Of a stretch of 60,618 bases of DNA, positions 8,543 to 17,316 are shown one piece after another (positions within the stretch are counted from its first letter, which is position 1; each line of letters opens with the position of its first letter). Location: assembly GCA_019694855.1 (NCBI GenBank), contig JAIBBD010000007.1, positions 1 to 60,618 on the forward strand, written 5' to 3'. The notes beneath the pieces were generated by a model. It worked only from the letters and a program-made list of their open reading frames with translations, made no database searches and was not told the DNA's origin. The position numbers were made by a program, and so were the translations under genes. The stretch is from Dehalococcoidia bacterium (GTDB taxonomy: Bacteria; Chloroflexota; Dehalococcoidia; UBA2979).

Positions 8543-9816
8543 CGCTCGGCCTCCGCCACCGGGACCGCGGTCGCGACCGTCGCTGCTGGCATCGACCGCC
8601 CCGGACGCAGTACGAGCACCACGAGGAGGCTCGCTGCAATCGAGAGGAAGACGCCGGTCGCCAGGGCCGTCGTGCTCGCCTCGACGAAGCGGCTGTACGT
8701 GATGTTGTAGCTCGAGGCGATCAGCATCTGGCTGAACCCGAGCGTCGCCGAGGCCAGCCCCGCCATCGTGGTGAACGGCACCAGCGCCGAGGCCATGGCG
8801 GGCGCCCGCGTCATCCCCAGCCCCAGCGCCACCACGAACATCGGCAGCAACACCGCCGCCACGTGGTGCACCCCGAGCCAGGCGAGCACCGCCAGCACGG
8901 TCGCCGCCGTCGCGGCCGTGGTCACTCCGCTCAAGACAGCCTGGTGCGTCCACCCTCGCCGTACGAGGCGCGCCGAGAGCGTGGCGCCGCCCATGATTCC
9001 GATCGCAACGAACCCGAAGCTCAGCCCGTACAGCCGCGCGCTCAACCCCAGCTCATCGATCAGCACGAACGAGGACGACGAGATGAAGACGAGCTGGCCG
9101 CCGAACATCAGCCCCATGATCAGCGCGTACGTCGAGAACGTGCGGTTCGACAGCAGCGTCCGGTAATCCGCGAGCAGTCCGTTCGATCCTCGTCCGGCAC
9201 CGGCCTCCCGGCGGTTCGTCTCCGGCAGCAGCGCGAGGTACGCCGTGAGCAGCACGGTGCCAAGTACCGCCAGCGTCACGAACACGGCATGCCAGCCCCA
9301 GGCGTCGTGCAGGAACCCGCCGATGATCGGCGCCACAGCGGGCGCCAGCGGCAACGCGATCGCCATGTACGCGATCACCTTGCCCGCCCGCTCTCGTCCG
9401 TAGATATCGAGGACGATCGCCTGCCCGATCGCCGGCCCCGCACCGCCGCCCAGCCCCTGTAGCACCCGCCCGGCGAGCAGCATCCCGACCGATTGCGCCG
9501 TCAGCGCCACCAGGCTGCCGACGACGAACAGGCAAATGCCGATGACGAGCGTGGGCCGGCGCCCGTGCCGGTCCGAGAATGGCCCGTAGAACAGCTGCGA
9601 CCCCGCGAAACAGATGATGAAGAGCGTAACGGCGAGCTGCAGCGTCGCCTTCTCGGCGCCGAACTCATCAGAGATCGTCGGCATCGACGGCAGGAACATG
9701 TCGATCGACAGCGGCGCCATCGCGGTAAGCGCCACCAGCAGCACCATGGCCGGCCACGCCTCGGCCCGCCGCCGCTCGGCGGCCGAGATGCCCCCACCCG
9801 GTGCCACGTCAGTCAC
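8539..9816 (-). CDS. Bcr/CflA-type MFS drug-resistance exporter
   Basis: A 12-helix major facilitator of about 425 residues. The N-terminal helix ends in APLSIDMFLPSMPTISDEF, the Bcr/CflA and Drug:H+ antiporter signature, followed by the MFS loop motif FYGPFSDRHGRRP and VLQGLGGGAGPAIG in helix 5. Members export bicyclomycin, chloramphenicol, sulfonamides or cysteine; the substrate here is unknown. The GTG at 9816 overlaps the upstream DUF4202 gene by 8 bases; another GTG at 9852 would add 12 residues and a 44-base overlap. The stop is shared with phoU in CTAG. Confidence 0.9.
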   Translation of the reverse strand: MTDVAPGGGISAAERRRAEAWPAMVLLVALTAMAPLSIDMFLPSMPTISDEFGAEKATLQLAVTLFIICFAGSQLFYGPFSDRHGRRPTLVIGICLFVVGSLVALTAQSVGMLLAGRVLQGLGGGAGPAIGQAIVLDIYGRERAGKVIAYMAIALPLAPAVAPIIGGFLHDAWGWHAVFVTLAVLGTVLLTAYLALLPETNRREAGAGRGSNGLLADYRTLLSNRTFSTYALIMGLMFGGQLVFISSSSFVLIDELGLSARLYGLSFGFVAIGIMGGATLSARLVRRGWTHQAVLSGVTTAATAATVLAVLAWLGVHHVAAVLLPMFVVALGLGMTRAPAMASALVPFTTMAGLASATLGFSQMLIASSYNITYSRFVEASTTALATGVFLSIAASLLVVLVLRPGRSMPAATVATAVPVAEAER

Positions 9817-10402
9817 CGAGCGCTCGTCGCACCAGGCTCCGCCCCTCGTCACTCAGCTCCAGGCGGAGCGCGAACTCGCGCCCGGCCGGCGACATCTTCC
9901 GCCACGACTTCCGAAGCACCTCGACCATCCGTCCCTCGTCCCCCACGCTTTCGGCCGTCGAATCGAGCTGCAATTGCAGGAAGACGAGGCAGAGCCCGTC
10001 TTCGAGCGTCTGCACCTCCGGGTCGAGCGTCAGCCGTTCCTTGCGCACGATCTGCTGCACGCGCGTAATCGTGCCCGCATCGTAGCCCACCCGCTCGAGG
10101 ATCGCGCCCACTTCATCAGCGTGAAACCGGTGGAGGTCTCGGCGCCACTGCAGGTACGACGCTCGCCCCGGCGGGTACGAGGAGCGCGGCACCACCCACC
10201 GCCGGATATGGTGCGCGCGGGCGGCCAGCAACAACGCCTCGCTCGGCTCGGGCTCAAGCCGCCGGATCCACTCCGTCAGCAACTCTGCGTGCACGAGTTC
10301 CTTGGGCCGCGGCCCCGCGCCTGTTTCGAGGCGATTCGGATCCTGGGCGTTGGCTGCGTCGATCAGCTCGGTTGCACGGCGGAAGCGATCAACCTCGTTC
10401 AT
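9809..10402 (-). CDS. DUF4202 family protein
   Basis: A cytoplasmic protein of 197 residues matching the DUF4202 family by its conserved ELVHAELLTEWI and ARAHHIRRWVVPRSSYP (about 63-79) followed by YLQWRRDLHRFHADEV. The pattern of histidines and aspartates recalls an HD-type metal site, but no activity is known for the family. The ATG at 10402 is preferred over a start five codons upstream. It is divergent from the sulfite reductase gene across a 161-base AT-richer region. DUF4202 genes are often near sulfur or nitrogen assimilation genes, so a supporting role in that pathway is plausible but unproven. Confidence 0.8.
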   Translation of the reverse strand: MNEVDRFRRATELIDAANAQDPNRLETGAGPRPKELVHAELLTEWIRRLEPEPSEALLLAARAHHIRRWVVPRSSYPPGRASYLQWRRDLHRFHADEVGAILERVGYDAGTITRVQQIVRKERLTLDPEVQTLEDGLCLVFLQLQLDSTAESVGDEGRMVEVLRKSWRKMSPAGREFALRLELSDEGRSLVRRALGD

Positions 10403-10498
10403 TTCCGCCCGCCCCACGCTCGCCGTCAGAACAATTAGACTGCGTTTGCTTCTCTATTGAGACGCCTCATGTTCCGAGTGATAGCATAGCTCCATTAT

Positions 10499-10536
10499 CG
10501 TCAAACTTGACCATGTTACTCAACATTGGCGATGAT
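10499..10536 (+). promoter_or_regulatory. Candidate divergent promoter/operator of the sulfate-assimilation operon
   Basis: The palindrome GTCAAACTTGAC (10500-10511) carries a forward -35 TTGACC (10507-10512) and a reverse -35 TTGACG (10504-10499). Forward, GATGAT (10531-10536) is a possible -10 after an 18-base spacer, 28 bases before the reductase ATG. The spacer contains an inverted repeat ATGTT-ACTC-AACAT (10513-10526), well placed for a repressor or activator site. The reverse promoter would serve DUF4202 and the MFS gene. All of this is motif reading only. Confidence 0.45.
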
Positions 10537-10563
10537 AGAGCCCACCAGCGAGGGGGACTGGCC

Positions 10564-12348
10564 ATGACCACCACACGAACCGACGCTCCCGGCCGCGTCA
10601 TCCCCATCCTCCAGCAGGAGTTTGAGGACTTCCGTACCGAGGCCACCGCATTCCTCGAGGGGAAGACCGAGGAGGCCATCTTCATCGGCTTCCGCCTCAA
10701 GCAGGGGGTGTACGGCCAGCGACAACCCGCACGCCAGATGATCCGCGTGAAGTTGCCGTTCGGGGCCGTCAGCGCCGATCAGCTCGACGCCTTCGGGCGC
10801 GTCGCCGAGGAGTATGCGCCCCTTCGCAAGGGCCACATCACCACCCGGCAGAACTACCAGTTCCACCACATCCCGCTGGAGCGCATGACCGAAGTGCTTG
10901 AGTACCTCGGCACCGTCGGCCTCTCGAGCCGCGAGGCGTGCGGGAACACGGTACGCAACGTCACGGGCGACCCGTACGCCGGCGTCCGCCCGGACGAGCC
11001 GTTCGACATTTCGCCGTATGCCGGCGCTTTCGTGCGCTACTTCGTACGCCAGAACCTGACGCAGCTGCTGCCCCGCAAGTGCAAGGTCGCCTTCACCGGC
11101 AGCGCGCAGGACGAGGCGATCACCGACATCCATGACATCGGGTTCATCCCCGAGATCCGCGAGGTTGATGGCGTCCCCACCAAGGGCTTCAAGATGGTGG
11201 CCGGCGGTGGCCTCGCGATCATGGCCCGCCACGCCGTCACCATCCGCGAATGGGTCTCGGTCGATGACTACCTGCGCGTCTCCGAGGCCGTCATCCGCAT
11301 CTTCAACGCGGCGGATGAGCTGCGGAAGAACCGCGCCAAGGCCCGCCTCAAGTTCCTCGTGCACCGCGTTGGCGAGGCCGAGTTCAACCGCATGGTGGAC
11401 GACGAGCTGATGAAGCCCTGGGCCGACCAGCGCATCAGCCCCGAAGACCTCCTCTTCCTCGACGACGAGGAAGCCGACGCCCCGCCACACCCCGAGAACC
11501 CGAAGCAGCCCGGCGCCGACCGCGCCGAGTTCGAGCGCTTCTGGACCACCAACGTCCGCAAGCAGCGCCAGGCCGGCTACTGCACCGTCGATGTCACCGT
11601 CCCGCAGGGCGACATGTCGCCGGAGCAGTTCCGAGGCGTCGCGAGCATCCTGCGCACCTACGGCAACGGCCGCGCACGCACGTCGGTGAACCAGAACATC
11701 GTGCTCCGTTGGATCCCCGAGGGCAGCGTCTACGCCGTCTGGACCGAGCTGCAGGCACTCGGCCTCGCGAAGGGCGGCTCGGGCGAGATCACGGATGTCG
11801 TCTCCTGCCCCGGCACCGACTCCTGCAAGCTCGGCATCACCTGCTCCATGGGCCTCAACCGCGCCATCTCCTCGAAACTCTACGAAATGAACATCGAGGA
11901 TCCGACGACCCGGAAGATGCGCATCAACATGAGCGGCTGCCCCAACTCCTGCGGCCAGCACCACCTCGCGAGCATCGGCTTCCACGGCGCGGCTATCAAA
12001 GCCTCGAACGACGCCGACCGCCAGGTCCCCGCGTACCACATCTTCATGGGCGGCGCCCGCGGCGATGGCCACATCCGCATCGGCCAGCTGCTGAAGGCGC
12101 GCATCCCCGCGAAGCGCGCGCCCGTCGTCGTCGAGCGCTTCATTCGTTACTACGAGGCCGAGCGCCAGAGCCCGGACGAGGAGTTCAACGCGTTCTTTGA
12201 CCGCGTCGGACCCGCCCCGTTCGATGCCCTCCTCGGCGACCTCACCATTCCGCCCGAGTTCTCGCTCGACAACATGGGCGAGTTCATCGACTGGGAGCGC
12301 GACGGACTCTACGTCCTCGAACGCGGCGAAGGCGAGTGCGCGATCTAG
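10564..12348 (+). CDS. Ferredoxin-type sulfite/nitrite reductase (siroheme, 4Fe-4S)
   Basis: The 594-residue enzyme carries out the six-electron reduction of sulfite to sulfide (or nitrite to ammonia). The coupled siroheme/[4Fe-4S] ligands are seen as Cx5C (C415, C421) and CxxxC (C459, C463), and both ferrodoxin-like half domains are present (KGHITTRQNYQFHHI; NGRARTSVNQNIVLRW). The ATG at 10564 follows GCGAGGGGG. It heads an operon with APS reductase, APS kinase and ATP sulfurylase, so sulfite is the likely substrate. Sequence alone does not separate Sir from NirA here, and no siroheme synthase is in the window. Confidence 0.92.
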   Translation: MTTTRTDAPGRVIPILQQEFEDFRTEATAFLEGKTEEAIFIGFRLKQGVYGQRQPARQMIRVKLPFGAVSADQLDAFGRVAEEYAPLRKGHITTRQNYQFHHIPLERMTEVLEYLGTVGLSSREACGNTVRNVTGDPYAGVRPDEPFDISPYAGAFVRYFVRQNLTQLLPRKCKVAFTGSAQDEAITDIHDIGFIPEIREVDGVPTKGFKMVAGGGLAIMARHAVTIREWVSVDDYLRVSEAVIRIFNAADELRKNRAKARLKFLVHRVGEAEFNRMVDDELMKPWADQRISPEDLLFLDDEEADAPPHPENPKQPGADRAEFERFWTTNVRKQRQAGYCTVDVTVPQGDMSPEQFRGVASILRTYGNGRARTSVNQNIVLRWIPEGSVYAVWTELQALGLAKGGSGEITDVVSCPGTDSCKLGITCSMGLNRAISSKLYEMNIEDPTTRKMRINMSGCPNSCGQHHLASIGFHGAAIKASNDADRQVPAYHIFMGGARGDGHIRIGQLLKARIPAKRAPVVVERFIRYYEAERQSPDEEFNAFFDRVGPAPFDALLGDLTIPPEFSLDNMGEFIDWERDGLYVLERGEGECAI

Positions 12349-12389
12349 CGCACAACGACAGCAGGGATCAGCAAGACAGGGCAGCGACC

Positions 12390-13121
12390 ATGACCACAGA
12401 GACGAAGGCCACCGAGGCGGATCCGCGCGAGCTCGCCGCGATCGAGGAGGCATCGATCGCCCTCGATCAGGCGGAGCCTGAGGAGATCCTGCGCTGGGCG
12501 ATCGACCGCTACGGCGAGGGCCTCACTCTCGCCTGCTCCTTCGGCGGCATCTCCGGCATGGTCCTCATGGACATGGTCCAGAACCTGGCCCCGTCGACCG
12601 AGGTGTTCTACCTCGACACCGACTACCTGTTCCCCGAGACGTATGAGATGGTCGACACCGCGAAGGCGAAGTGGGTCGGCGCGAACATCGTCGGCTACCG
12701 CACGGACGTCTCCACCGAGGAGCAGGCGCGCATCCACGGCGCGAACCTGTGGGAGCGCGACCCCGACCTCTGTTGCGAGATCCGCAAGGTCGAGCCGAAC
12801 CGGCGCGCCCTCGATGGTAAGGCGGCCTGGATCTCGGGCCTCCGCCGCGACCAGTCCACCGACCGTGGCTCGACGCCGGCCGTCCAGTGGGACGCCAAGT
12901 TTGGCCTCGTGAAGGTCAACCCGCTCATCAACTGGGACGAGAAGAAGGTCTGGGCCTACATCTTCAAGCACAGCGTCCCCTACAACCCGCTGCACGACCG
13001 CGGCTACCCGAGCATCGGCTGCACCAACTGCACCAAGCCCGTGAAGCCCGGCGACGACCCGCGCTCGGGCCGCTGGTCCGGCATGGACAAGGACGAGTGC
13101 GGGCTGCACACCGCGCCCTAG
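12390..13121 (+). CDS. cysH: Assimilatory APS reductase, Fe-S type (CysH)
   Basis: This 243-residue enzyme reduces adenylyl sulfate to sulfite using thioredoxin. It has the PP-loop-type region [11 protein letters not shown] (46-56) and the Cys pairs that bind a [4Fe-4S] cluster, C128-C129 and C211/C214 (CTNC). The catalytic cysteine is in ECGLH (C237), six residues from the end. The cluster cysteines mark the bacterial APS-preferring branch rather than the cluster-free PAPS reductase of E. coli. The start MTTETK at 12390 lies 41 bases after the reductase stop. The electron donor could be the TrxA/TrxB pair encoded at 19.6-21 kb. Confidence 0.94.
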   Translation: MTTETKATEADPRELAAIEEASIALDQAEPEEILRWAIDRYGEGLTLACSFGGISGMVLMDMVQNLAPSTEVFYLDTDYLFPETYEMVDTAKAKWVGANIVGYRTDVSTEEQARIHGANLWERDPDLCCEIRKVEPNRRALDGKAAWISGLRRDQSTDRGSTPAVQWDAKFGLVKVNPLINWDEKKVWAYIFKHSVPYNPLHDRGYPSIGCTNCTKPVKPGDDPRSGRWSGMDKDECGLHTAP

Positions 13122-13138
13122 CGCATCGAGGCTGATTC

Positions 13139-13163
13139 CGCGGCGCCCCACCCGGGCGCCGCG
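13139..13163 (+). terminator. Hairpin between cysH and cysC
   Basis: CGCGGCGCCC (13139-13148) pairs perfectly with GGGCGCCGCG (13154-13163) around a 5-base loop, 17 bases after the cysH stop. There is no T-tract, so it more likely tunes the upstream/downstream ratio or protects the upstream mRNA end than stops transcription fully. Confidence 0.5.
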
Positions 13164-13203
13164 TGACCAAACGCGCAACGACGTCACATCGGAAGGGATC
13201 AAC

Positions 13204-13749
13204 GTGGGGCAACAGGGATTTGTCGTGTGGTTCACCGGGCTGTCAGGCGCCGGTAAGTCAACGCTCGCCGAGCATCTCGCGCCCATCCTGCGCGAGCGGG
13301 GAGTCCCGGTCGAAATCCTCGACGGTGACGAGGTGCGCACCAACCTCTCGAAGGGCCTCGGCTTCTCGAAGGAAGACCGCGACACCAACATCCTGCGCAT
13401 CGGCTACGTCGCGAAGCTCCTCGCCCGCAACGGCGTCTGCGTCATCACCGCCGCCATCTCGCCCTACGCCGACATCCGCCAGCAGGTCCGCGACTCCGTC
13501 GACAACTTCATCGAGGTGCACGTCGACTGCTCGATTGACGAGCTGTCGCGCCGCGACGTGAAGGGCCTCTACGCCAAGGCCCTGCGCGGCGAGATCGCCA
13601 ACTTCACCGGCGTCTCCGACCCGTACGAGGCCCCGGAGACCCCCGAGGTGCGCGTGAACTCCGAGCACCAGACGGAGCAGGAGTCGCTCAACGACATCCT
13701 CAACTACCTCGAGCAGCGCGGACTCGTCCCGGTGGCCGCCCGTGCCTGA
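13204..13749 (+). CDS. cysC: Adenylylsulfate kinase CysC
   Basis: Phosphorylates APS to PAPS. The 181 residues begin with the P-loop [11 protein letters not shown] (10-20), followed by [22 protein letters not shown], the APS-binding segment, and the typical ISPY and [17 protein letters not shown] motifs. The start is GTG at 13204 after GGAAGGGATCAAC. It overlaps sat by 8 bases. Its presence next to an Fe-S APS reductase is not strictly required for sulfite formation, so PAPS may feed sulfotransferases, or the reductase may accept both nucleotides. Confidence 0.96.
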   Translation: MGQQGFVVWFTGLSGAGKSTLAEHLAPILRERGVPVEILDGDEVRTNLSKGLGFSKEDRDTNILRIGYVAKLLARNGVCVITAAISPYADIRQQVRDSVDNFIEVHVDCSIDELSRRDVKGLYAKALRGEIANFTGVSDPYEAPETPEVRVNSEHQTEQESLNDILNYLEQRGLVPVAARA

Positions 13750-14911
13750 GCTCATCGCGCCCCACGGCGGGCGGCTCAACGAACGCCTCGTCACTGGCGA
13801 TGCCGCCCAGGCCCTCGCCGAGCGCGCCCGCTCGCTCAAAACCGTCACCCTCGACGCCCGCCAGGTCACCGACCTCGAGCTGCTCGCGGTCGGCGCGCTC
13901 AGCCCCCTCGATGGCTTCATGGGCAAGGCTGACTACGACCGTGTCATCGACGAGATGCACCTCGCCAGCGGCGCGGTGTGGAGCGTCCCCGTCACCCTCG
14001 GCGTCCCCGCCGAGGAGGCGCGCGCACTCGTCGGCTCCGAGGTCGCGCTCGTCACGCCGGACGGCACTCCCCTCGCCGTCATGCAGGTCGCCGAGGCGTT
14101 CGACGCCGACCGCCCGCGCGAGGCGCTCAAGGTCTACCGCACGGACGACATGGCCCACCCCGGCGTCGAGGCAATCTTCGCCCAGGGCAACACGCTCATC
14201 GGCGGCTCGGTGCAGGTCTTCGCTCTGCCGCCCGACCCCGAGTTCCCGGAGTACCGCCTCACGCCCGCTCAGACACGTGCCTACTTCGAGGCGCAGGGCT
14301 GGCGCACGGTCGTCGGCTTCCAGACCCGCAACCCCGTCCACCGCGCGCACGAGTACCTGCAGAAAGTCGCCCTCGAGACCATCGATGGCCTCCTGCTGCA
14401 CCCCCTCGTCGGCGAGACGAAGGAAGGCGACATCCCCGCCGACGTCCGCATGCGCTGCTACCGGGTACTGCTCGACAACTACTACCCGAAGGACCGCGTG
14501 CTGCTCTCGGTGCTGCCCGCCTCGATGCGCTACGCGGGCCCGAGGGAGGCGATCTTCCACGCGATCATGCGCCAGAATTACGGCTGCTCGCACTTCATTG
14601 TGGGCCGCGACCACGCCGGCGTCGGCGACTACTACGGCACCTACGACGCGCAGACGATCTTCGATGAGCTGGCGCCCGGCGAGCTGGGCATCACGCCGCT
14701 GAAGTTCGAGCACACCTTCTTCTGCCGCGCCTGCGACTCGATGGCGAGCACACGCACCTGCCCGCACACCTCGGATCACCACGTCGTGCTCTCGGGCACG
14801 AAGGTCCGTCAGATGCTCGCGGCCGGCGAGGTGCCCCCTGTCGAGTTCTCGCGCCCAGAGGTCGCCCAGGTGCTGATCGACTCGATGCGCACCGAGACCG
14901 CGAGCGTCTGA
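13742..14911 (+). CDS. sat: Sulfate adenylyltransferase (ATP sulfurylase)
   Basis: Activates sulfate with ATP to give APS and pyrophosphate. It is the single-subunit form (389 residues), not CysND. The PUA-like N-terminal domain is followed by the catalytic domain with [15 protein letters not shown] (from Q194; the RNP and the HxxH at H200/H203 bind ATP) and [12 protein letters not shown]. Near the C-terminus, [15 protein letters not shown] resembles the metal-binding cysteine cluster of many bacterial Sat proteins. The start is GTG at 13742 inside the end of cysC, so the two are translationally coupled. Confidence 0.96.
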   Translation: MPELIAPHGGRLNERLVTGDAAQALAERARSLKTVTLDARQVTDLELLAVGALSPLDGFMGKADYDRVIDEMHLASGAVWSVPVTLGVPAEEARALVGSEVALVTPDGTPLAVMQVAEAFDADRPREALKVYRTDDMAHPGVEAIFAQGNTLIGGSVQVFALPPDPEFPEYRLTPAQTRAYFEAQGWRTVVGFQTRNPVHRAHEYLQKVALETIDGLLLHPLVGETKEGDIPADVRMRCYRVLLDNYYPKDRVLLSVLPASMRYAGPREAIFHAIMRQNYGCSHFIVGRDHAGVGDYYGTYDAQTIFDELAPGELGITPLKFEHTFFCRACDSMASTRTCPHTSDHHVVLSGTKVRQMLAAGEVPPVEFSRPEVAQVLIDSMRTETASV

Positions 14912-14913
14912 AC

Positions 14914-16044
14914 GTGGCGGACGCCCCGCCAACCGGGGCCGCTCGGCCGTTGAGCCATCGCCTGGTGTCGTTCCTCCCGGGACGGTTGCACCGGCCCACG
15001 CTCATCACGGCGACCACGATCCGCCTCCTCGTCGGAGGCGCGCTCGTGTTCTACCTCTTCGTGCTCGCGCTGCGGCTGCTTTCCGCCTCCGCGAGTGGGG
15101 TCGCGCATCTGCTGACGCAGATCGGCGCGGACGGACCGCTGAATCTCCTCGGGTTCGGCTGGCTGCTCGCCTACGGCGCGCTCTCGGGCTCCCCCGTCGC
15201 CGCCCTCTCGCTCTCGCTACTGCACGGTGGCGCGATCAGCACCTCCGAGGCGCTCGGCATGGTCTCCGGTTCGCGCTTCGGCGCCTCGATGGTCGTGCTG
15301 CTCGTCGGCTTCGTCGCCTACGTCCGAGGACGCGGCCGGCCCGACGGCATCTATGTCGGCGTGATCTCGCTGCTCACGACCGCGACGATCTACGCGCCCG
15401 CGACCGTGATCGGCCTGCTGCTCCTCAAGGCGGGCTGGCTGCATGGAGCCGTCGACAACGTCCCCGTCCAGTGGGGCGACGCGCTCGCCCAGATCGTGCG
15501 GCCCATCGTCCGCACGGTGGACAGCCACGTCCCCGGCGTCGTGGTCTTCCTGCTGGGCGTCGGCTCGCTCCTGACGGCGTTCACGCTCTTCGATCGGCTG
15601 CTCCCGAACCTCGATCCGCCGACGCCGCGCATCGAGAGCTTCTCGAGGCATTTCCGCTCACCGAGGCGCATGTTCCTCCTCGGGGCGGCCATCACTTCCG
15701 TCACGATGTCCGTCTCGATCTCGCTGACGATCCTCGTGCCCCTCACGATGAAAGGCGTCGTCCGGCGCACCGATGTGATCCCCTACATCATGGGCGCGAA
15801 CATCACCACCTTCATCGACACCCTGTTCGCATCGTTCCTCGTCCCCGGTGGAGGCGCGACCGAGGTCGTCGTCGTGGAAATGCTCTCGGTCACGACCGTG
15901 TCGCTGGTCGTGCTCGCCCTGCTCTACGGCCCCTACTCGCGGCTGCTACTCGGCACCGCGCACCTCGTCTCGTCGCGCCTCCGCTGGCTCGCCGTCTTTC
16001 TCGCCATCATGGCGGCCATCCCTCTGGCGCTGCTCCTCGTCTGA
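14914..16044 (+). CDS. Na/Pi-cotransporter-like membrane protein, candidate sulfate transporter
   Basis: An integral membrane protein of 376 residues with about nine or ten helices. Two diverged repeats resemble the Na/Pi-cotransporter (PF02690-type) core: one with GALSGSPVAALSLSLLHGG then MVSGSRFGASM, the other with SVTMSVSISLTILVPLTM then IMGANITTFIDTLFASF, in the positions of the QSSS and GANIGTT motifs of that family. The motifs are altered, so the ion specificity may differ. It starts with GTG two bases after sat and closes the sulfate-assimilation operon, while no CysTWA or SulP gene is present. A role in sulfate uptake is therefore inferred from context; phosphate or another anion is possible. 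Confidence 0.7.
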   Translation: MADAPPTGAARPLSHRLVSFLPGRLHRPTLITATTIRLLVGGALVFYLFVLALRLLSASASGVAHLLTQIGADGPLNLLGFGWLLAYGALSGSPVAALSLSLLHGGAISTSEALGMVSGSRFGASMVVLLVGFVAYVRGRGRPDGIYVGVISLLTTATIYAPATVIGLLLLKAGWLHGAVDNVPVQWGDALAQIVRPIVRTVDSHVPGVVVFLLGVGSLLTAFTLFDRLLPNLDPPTPRIESFSRHFRSPRRMFLLGAAITSVTMSVSISLTILVPLTMKGVVRRTDVIPYIMGANITTFIDTLFASFLVPGGGATEVVVVEMLSVTTVSLVVLALLYGPYSRLLLGTAHLVSSRLRWLAVFLAIMAAIPLALLLV

Positions 16045-16106
16045 CCCGTCTGCGGCGCCCGCTCCGCACCTCGAGACGGATCGCGGGTGCACAGCGCTCC
16101 GCGCGC

Positions 16107-16323
16107 TCAGGGAGCAATGAGCTTCGAGCCGAGGGAGGTAGGTGCCGTAGCGACGCGCATCGCGGGTCAGCAGCCGGTAACCCGCGATGGCAGCACGCGC
16201 GCCGATGTACCGCGGTGGCTGTGCCTTCACGATCCGTACGCCATCGTCCTCCAGGACGAAATCCACTTCGGTGTCCGGCAGCAGTCCCGCCGCGCCGTCC
16301 GCTACGATCGAGGCCGGAGGCAA
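16107..16323 (-). pseudogene. Remnant of an AbrB-type antitoxin fused to a PIN toxin tail
   Basis: Reading the reverse strand from 16323, about 22 residues (LLPDTEVDFVLEDDGVRIVK) match the second half of an AbrB/VapB antitoxin. They run directly into RYIGARAAIAG and LLTRDARRYGTYLP, the C-terminal helix and last strand of a VapC-type PIN toxin. The PIN N-terminus, with most of its catalytic acids, and the antitoxin N-terminus are missing. A frameshift near 16130 is suggested because the other frame then reads LGSKLIAP followed by a stop (TGA at 16109-16107), a normal PIN ending. It looks like a deletion-fusion relic of a toxin-antitoxin locus. Confidence 0.65.
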
Positions 16324-16325
16324 CC

Positions 16326-17312
16326 ATGCCCGGCCGCATCCTGATCGGCACCGCCTCGTGGACCGACAAGCCGCTCATCGAGAGCGGCCGCTTCTACCCG
16401 CCCGAGGCGAAGACCCCCGAGGCGCGCCTGCGCCATTACGCCACCCAGTTCCCGCTCGTCGAGGTGGACTCCACCTACTACGGCCTCCCGACGGTCGAGA
16501 ACGCCGAGCGCTGGGTCGAGCGCACCCCACCCGGGTTCGTATTCGACGTGAAGGCGTACTCGCTCTTCACCGAGCACCCGACGCCAGTCGCACGCCTGCC
16601 GAAGGCTTTGCAGGCGATCCTACCGGCCGGCATCGTCGGCAAGCGCAGCTTCAGCCGCGAGGACGCGCCCGGCGAATTCGTCGACCTCTGCTGGTCGACG
16701 TTCAACGACGCCCTGCTCCCGCTCCACGACGCCGGCCGCCTCGGCGCGATCGTCTTCCAGTTCCCGAAGTGGGTGTATCCGAGCCGCTACACCCACCACT
16801 ACCTCGAGGAAATCCGCGAACGCCTCGGCACGTACCGGGGCGCCGTCGAGTTCCGCCAGGCGCGCTGGCTCGACGCCGAGCACCAGGAGGAAACGCTCGC
16901 GCTCCTCGGCGACCTCGAGCTGACCTACATCTGCGTCGACGAGCCGCAGGGCTTCCCGTCTTCGATCCCGCCCGTCGCCGCCGTCACGACGCCCGGCCTC
17001 GCATATGTGCGGTTCCACGGCCGCAACGCCGAGACGTGGGAGAAGCGCACCGAGACCTCCTCGGAGCGCTTCGACTACTACTACCCGCCTTCCGAGCTCG
17101 AGGAGTGGGCATCGAAGGTGGCCGACCTTGCCATGGACGCCGATGAGGTGCACCTGATCATGAACACCAACAACTATGACCAGGGCCCGGAGAACGGCCG
17201 CCGTCTCGAACGGGTCCTCCATGATCGCGGCATCGAGGTGGTACACTCCGTCCCCGTCGCCGCCCCTGCCTCCACCCCGGAAGACACCGGCCCGCAGGGG
17301 AAGCTGTTCTGA
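16326..17312 (+). CDS. DUF72 (YecE-like) family protein
   Basis: A cytoplasmic TIM-barrel-like protein of 328 residues. It opens with the family-typical ILIGTASWTD and FYPPEA, then VEVDSTYYGLP (about 46-56), FDVKAYSLFTEHP and, near the C-terminus, LIMNTNNYDQGPENGRRL. The function of DUF72/YecE proteins is not established. The ATG at 16326 is supported by GGAGG five bases upstream. It is followed after four bases by the M14-like lipoprotein gene, so the two may share a transcript. Confidence 0.92.
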   Translation: MPGRILIGTASWTDKPLIESGRFYPPEAKTPEARLRHYATQFPLVEVDSTYYGLPTVENAERWVERTPPGFVFDVKAYSLFTEHPTPVARLPKALQAILPAGIVGKRSFSREDAPGEFVDLCWSTFNDALLPLHDAGRLGAIVFQFPKWVYPSRYTHHYLEEIRERLGTYRGAVEFRQARWLDAEHQEETLALLGDLELTYICVDEPQGFPSSIPPVAAVTTPGLAYVRFHGRNAETWEKRTETSSERFDYYYPPSELEEWASKVADLAMDADEVHLIMNTNNYDQGPENGRRLERVLHDRGIEVVHSVPVAAPASTPEDTGPQGKLF

Positions 17313-17316
17313 CGCG

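Noticed and set aside
10516-12453. A 645-codon reverse frame opposite the sulfite reductase.
   Set aside because: The forward gene has all siroheme/Fe-S cysteines; the reverse frame has the same low-complexity acidic composition as other antisense shadows.
15471-16325. Extension of the DUF72 protein N-terminus by about 285 residues.
   Set aside because: The extra frame is Arg/Pro/His-rich, overlaps the Na/Pi-like gene in another frame, and the ATG at 16326 has a good ribosome-binding site at the start of the conserved fold.
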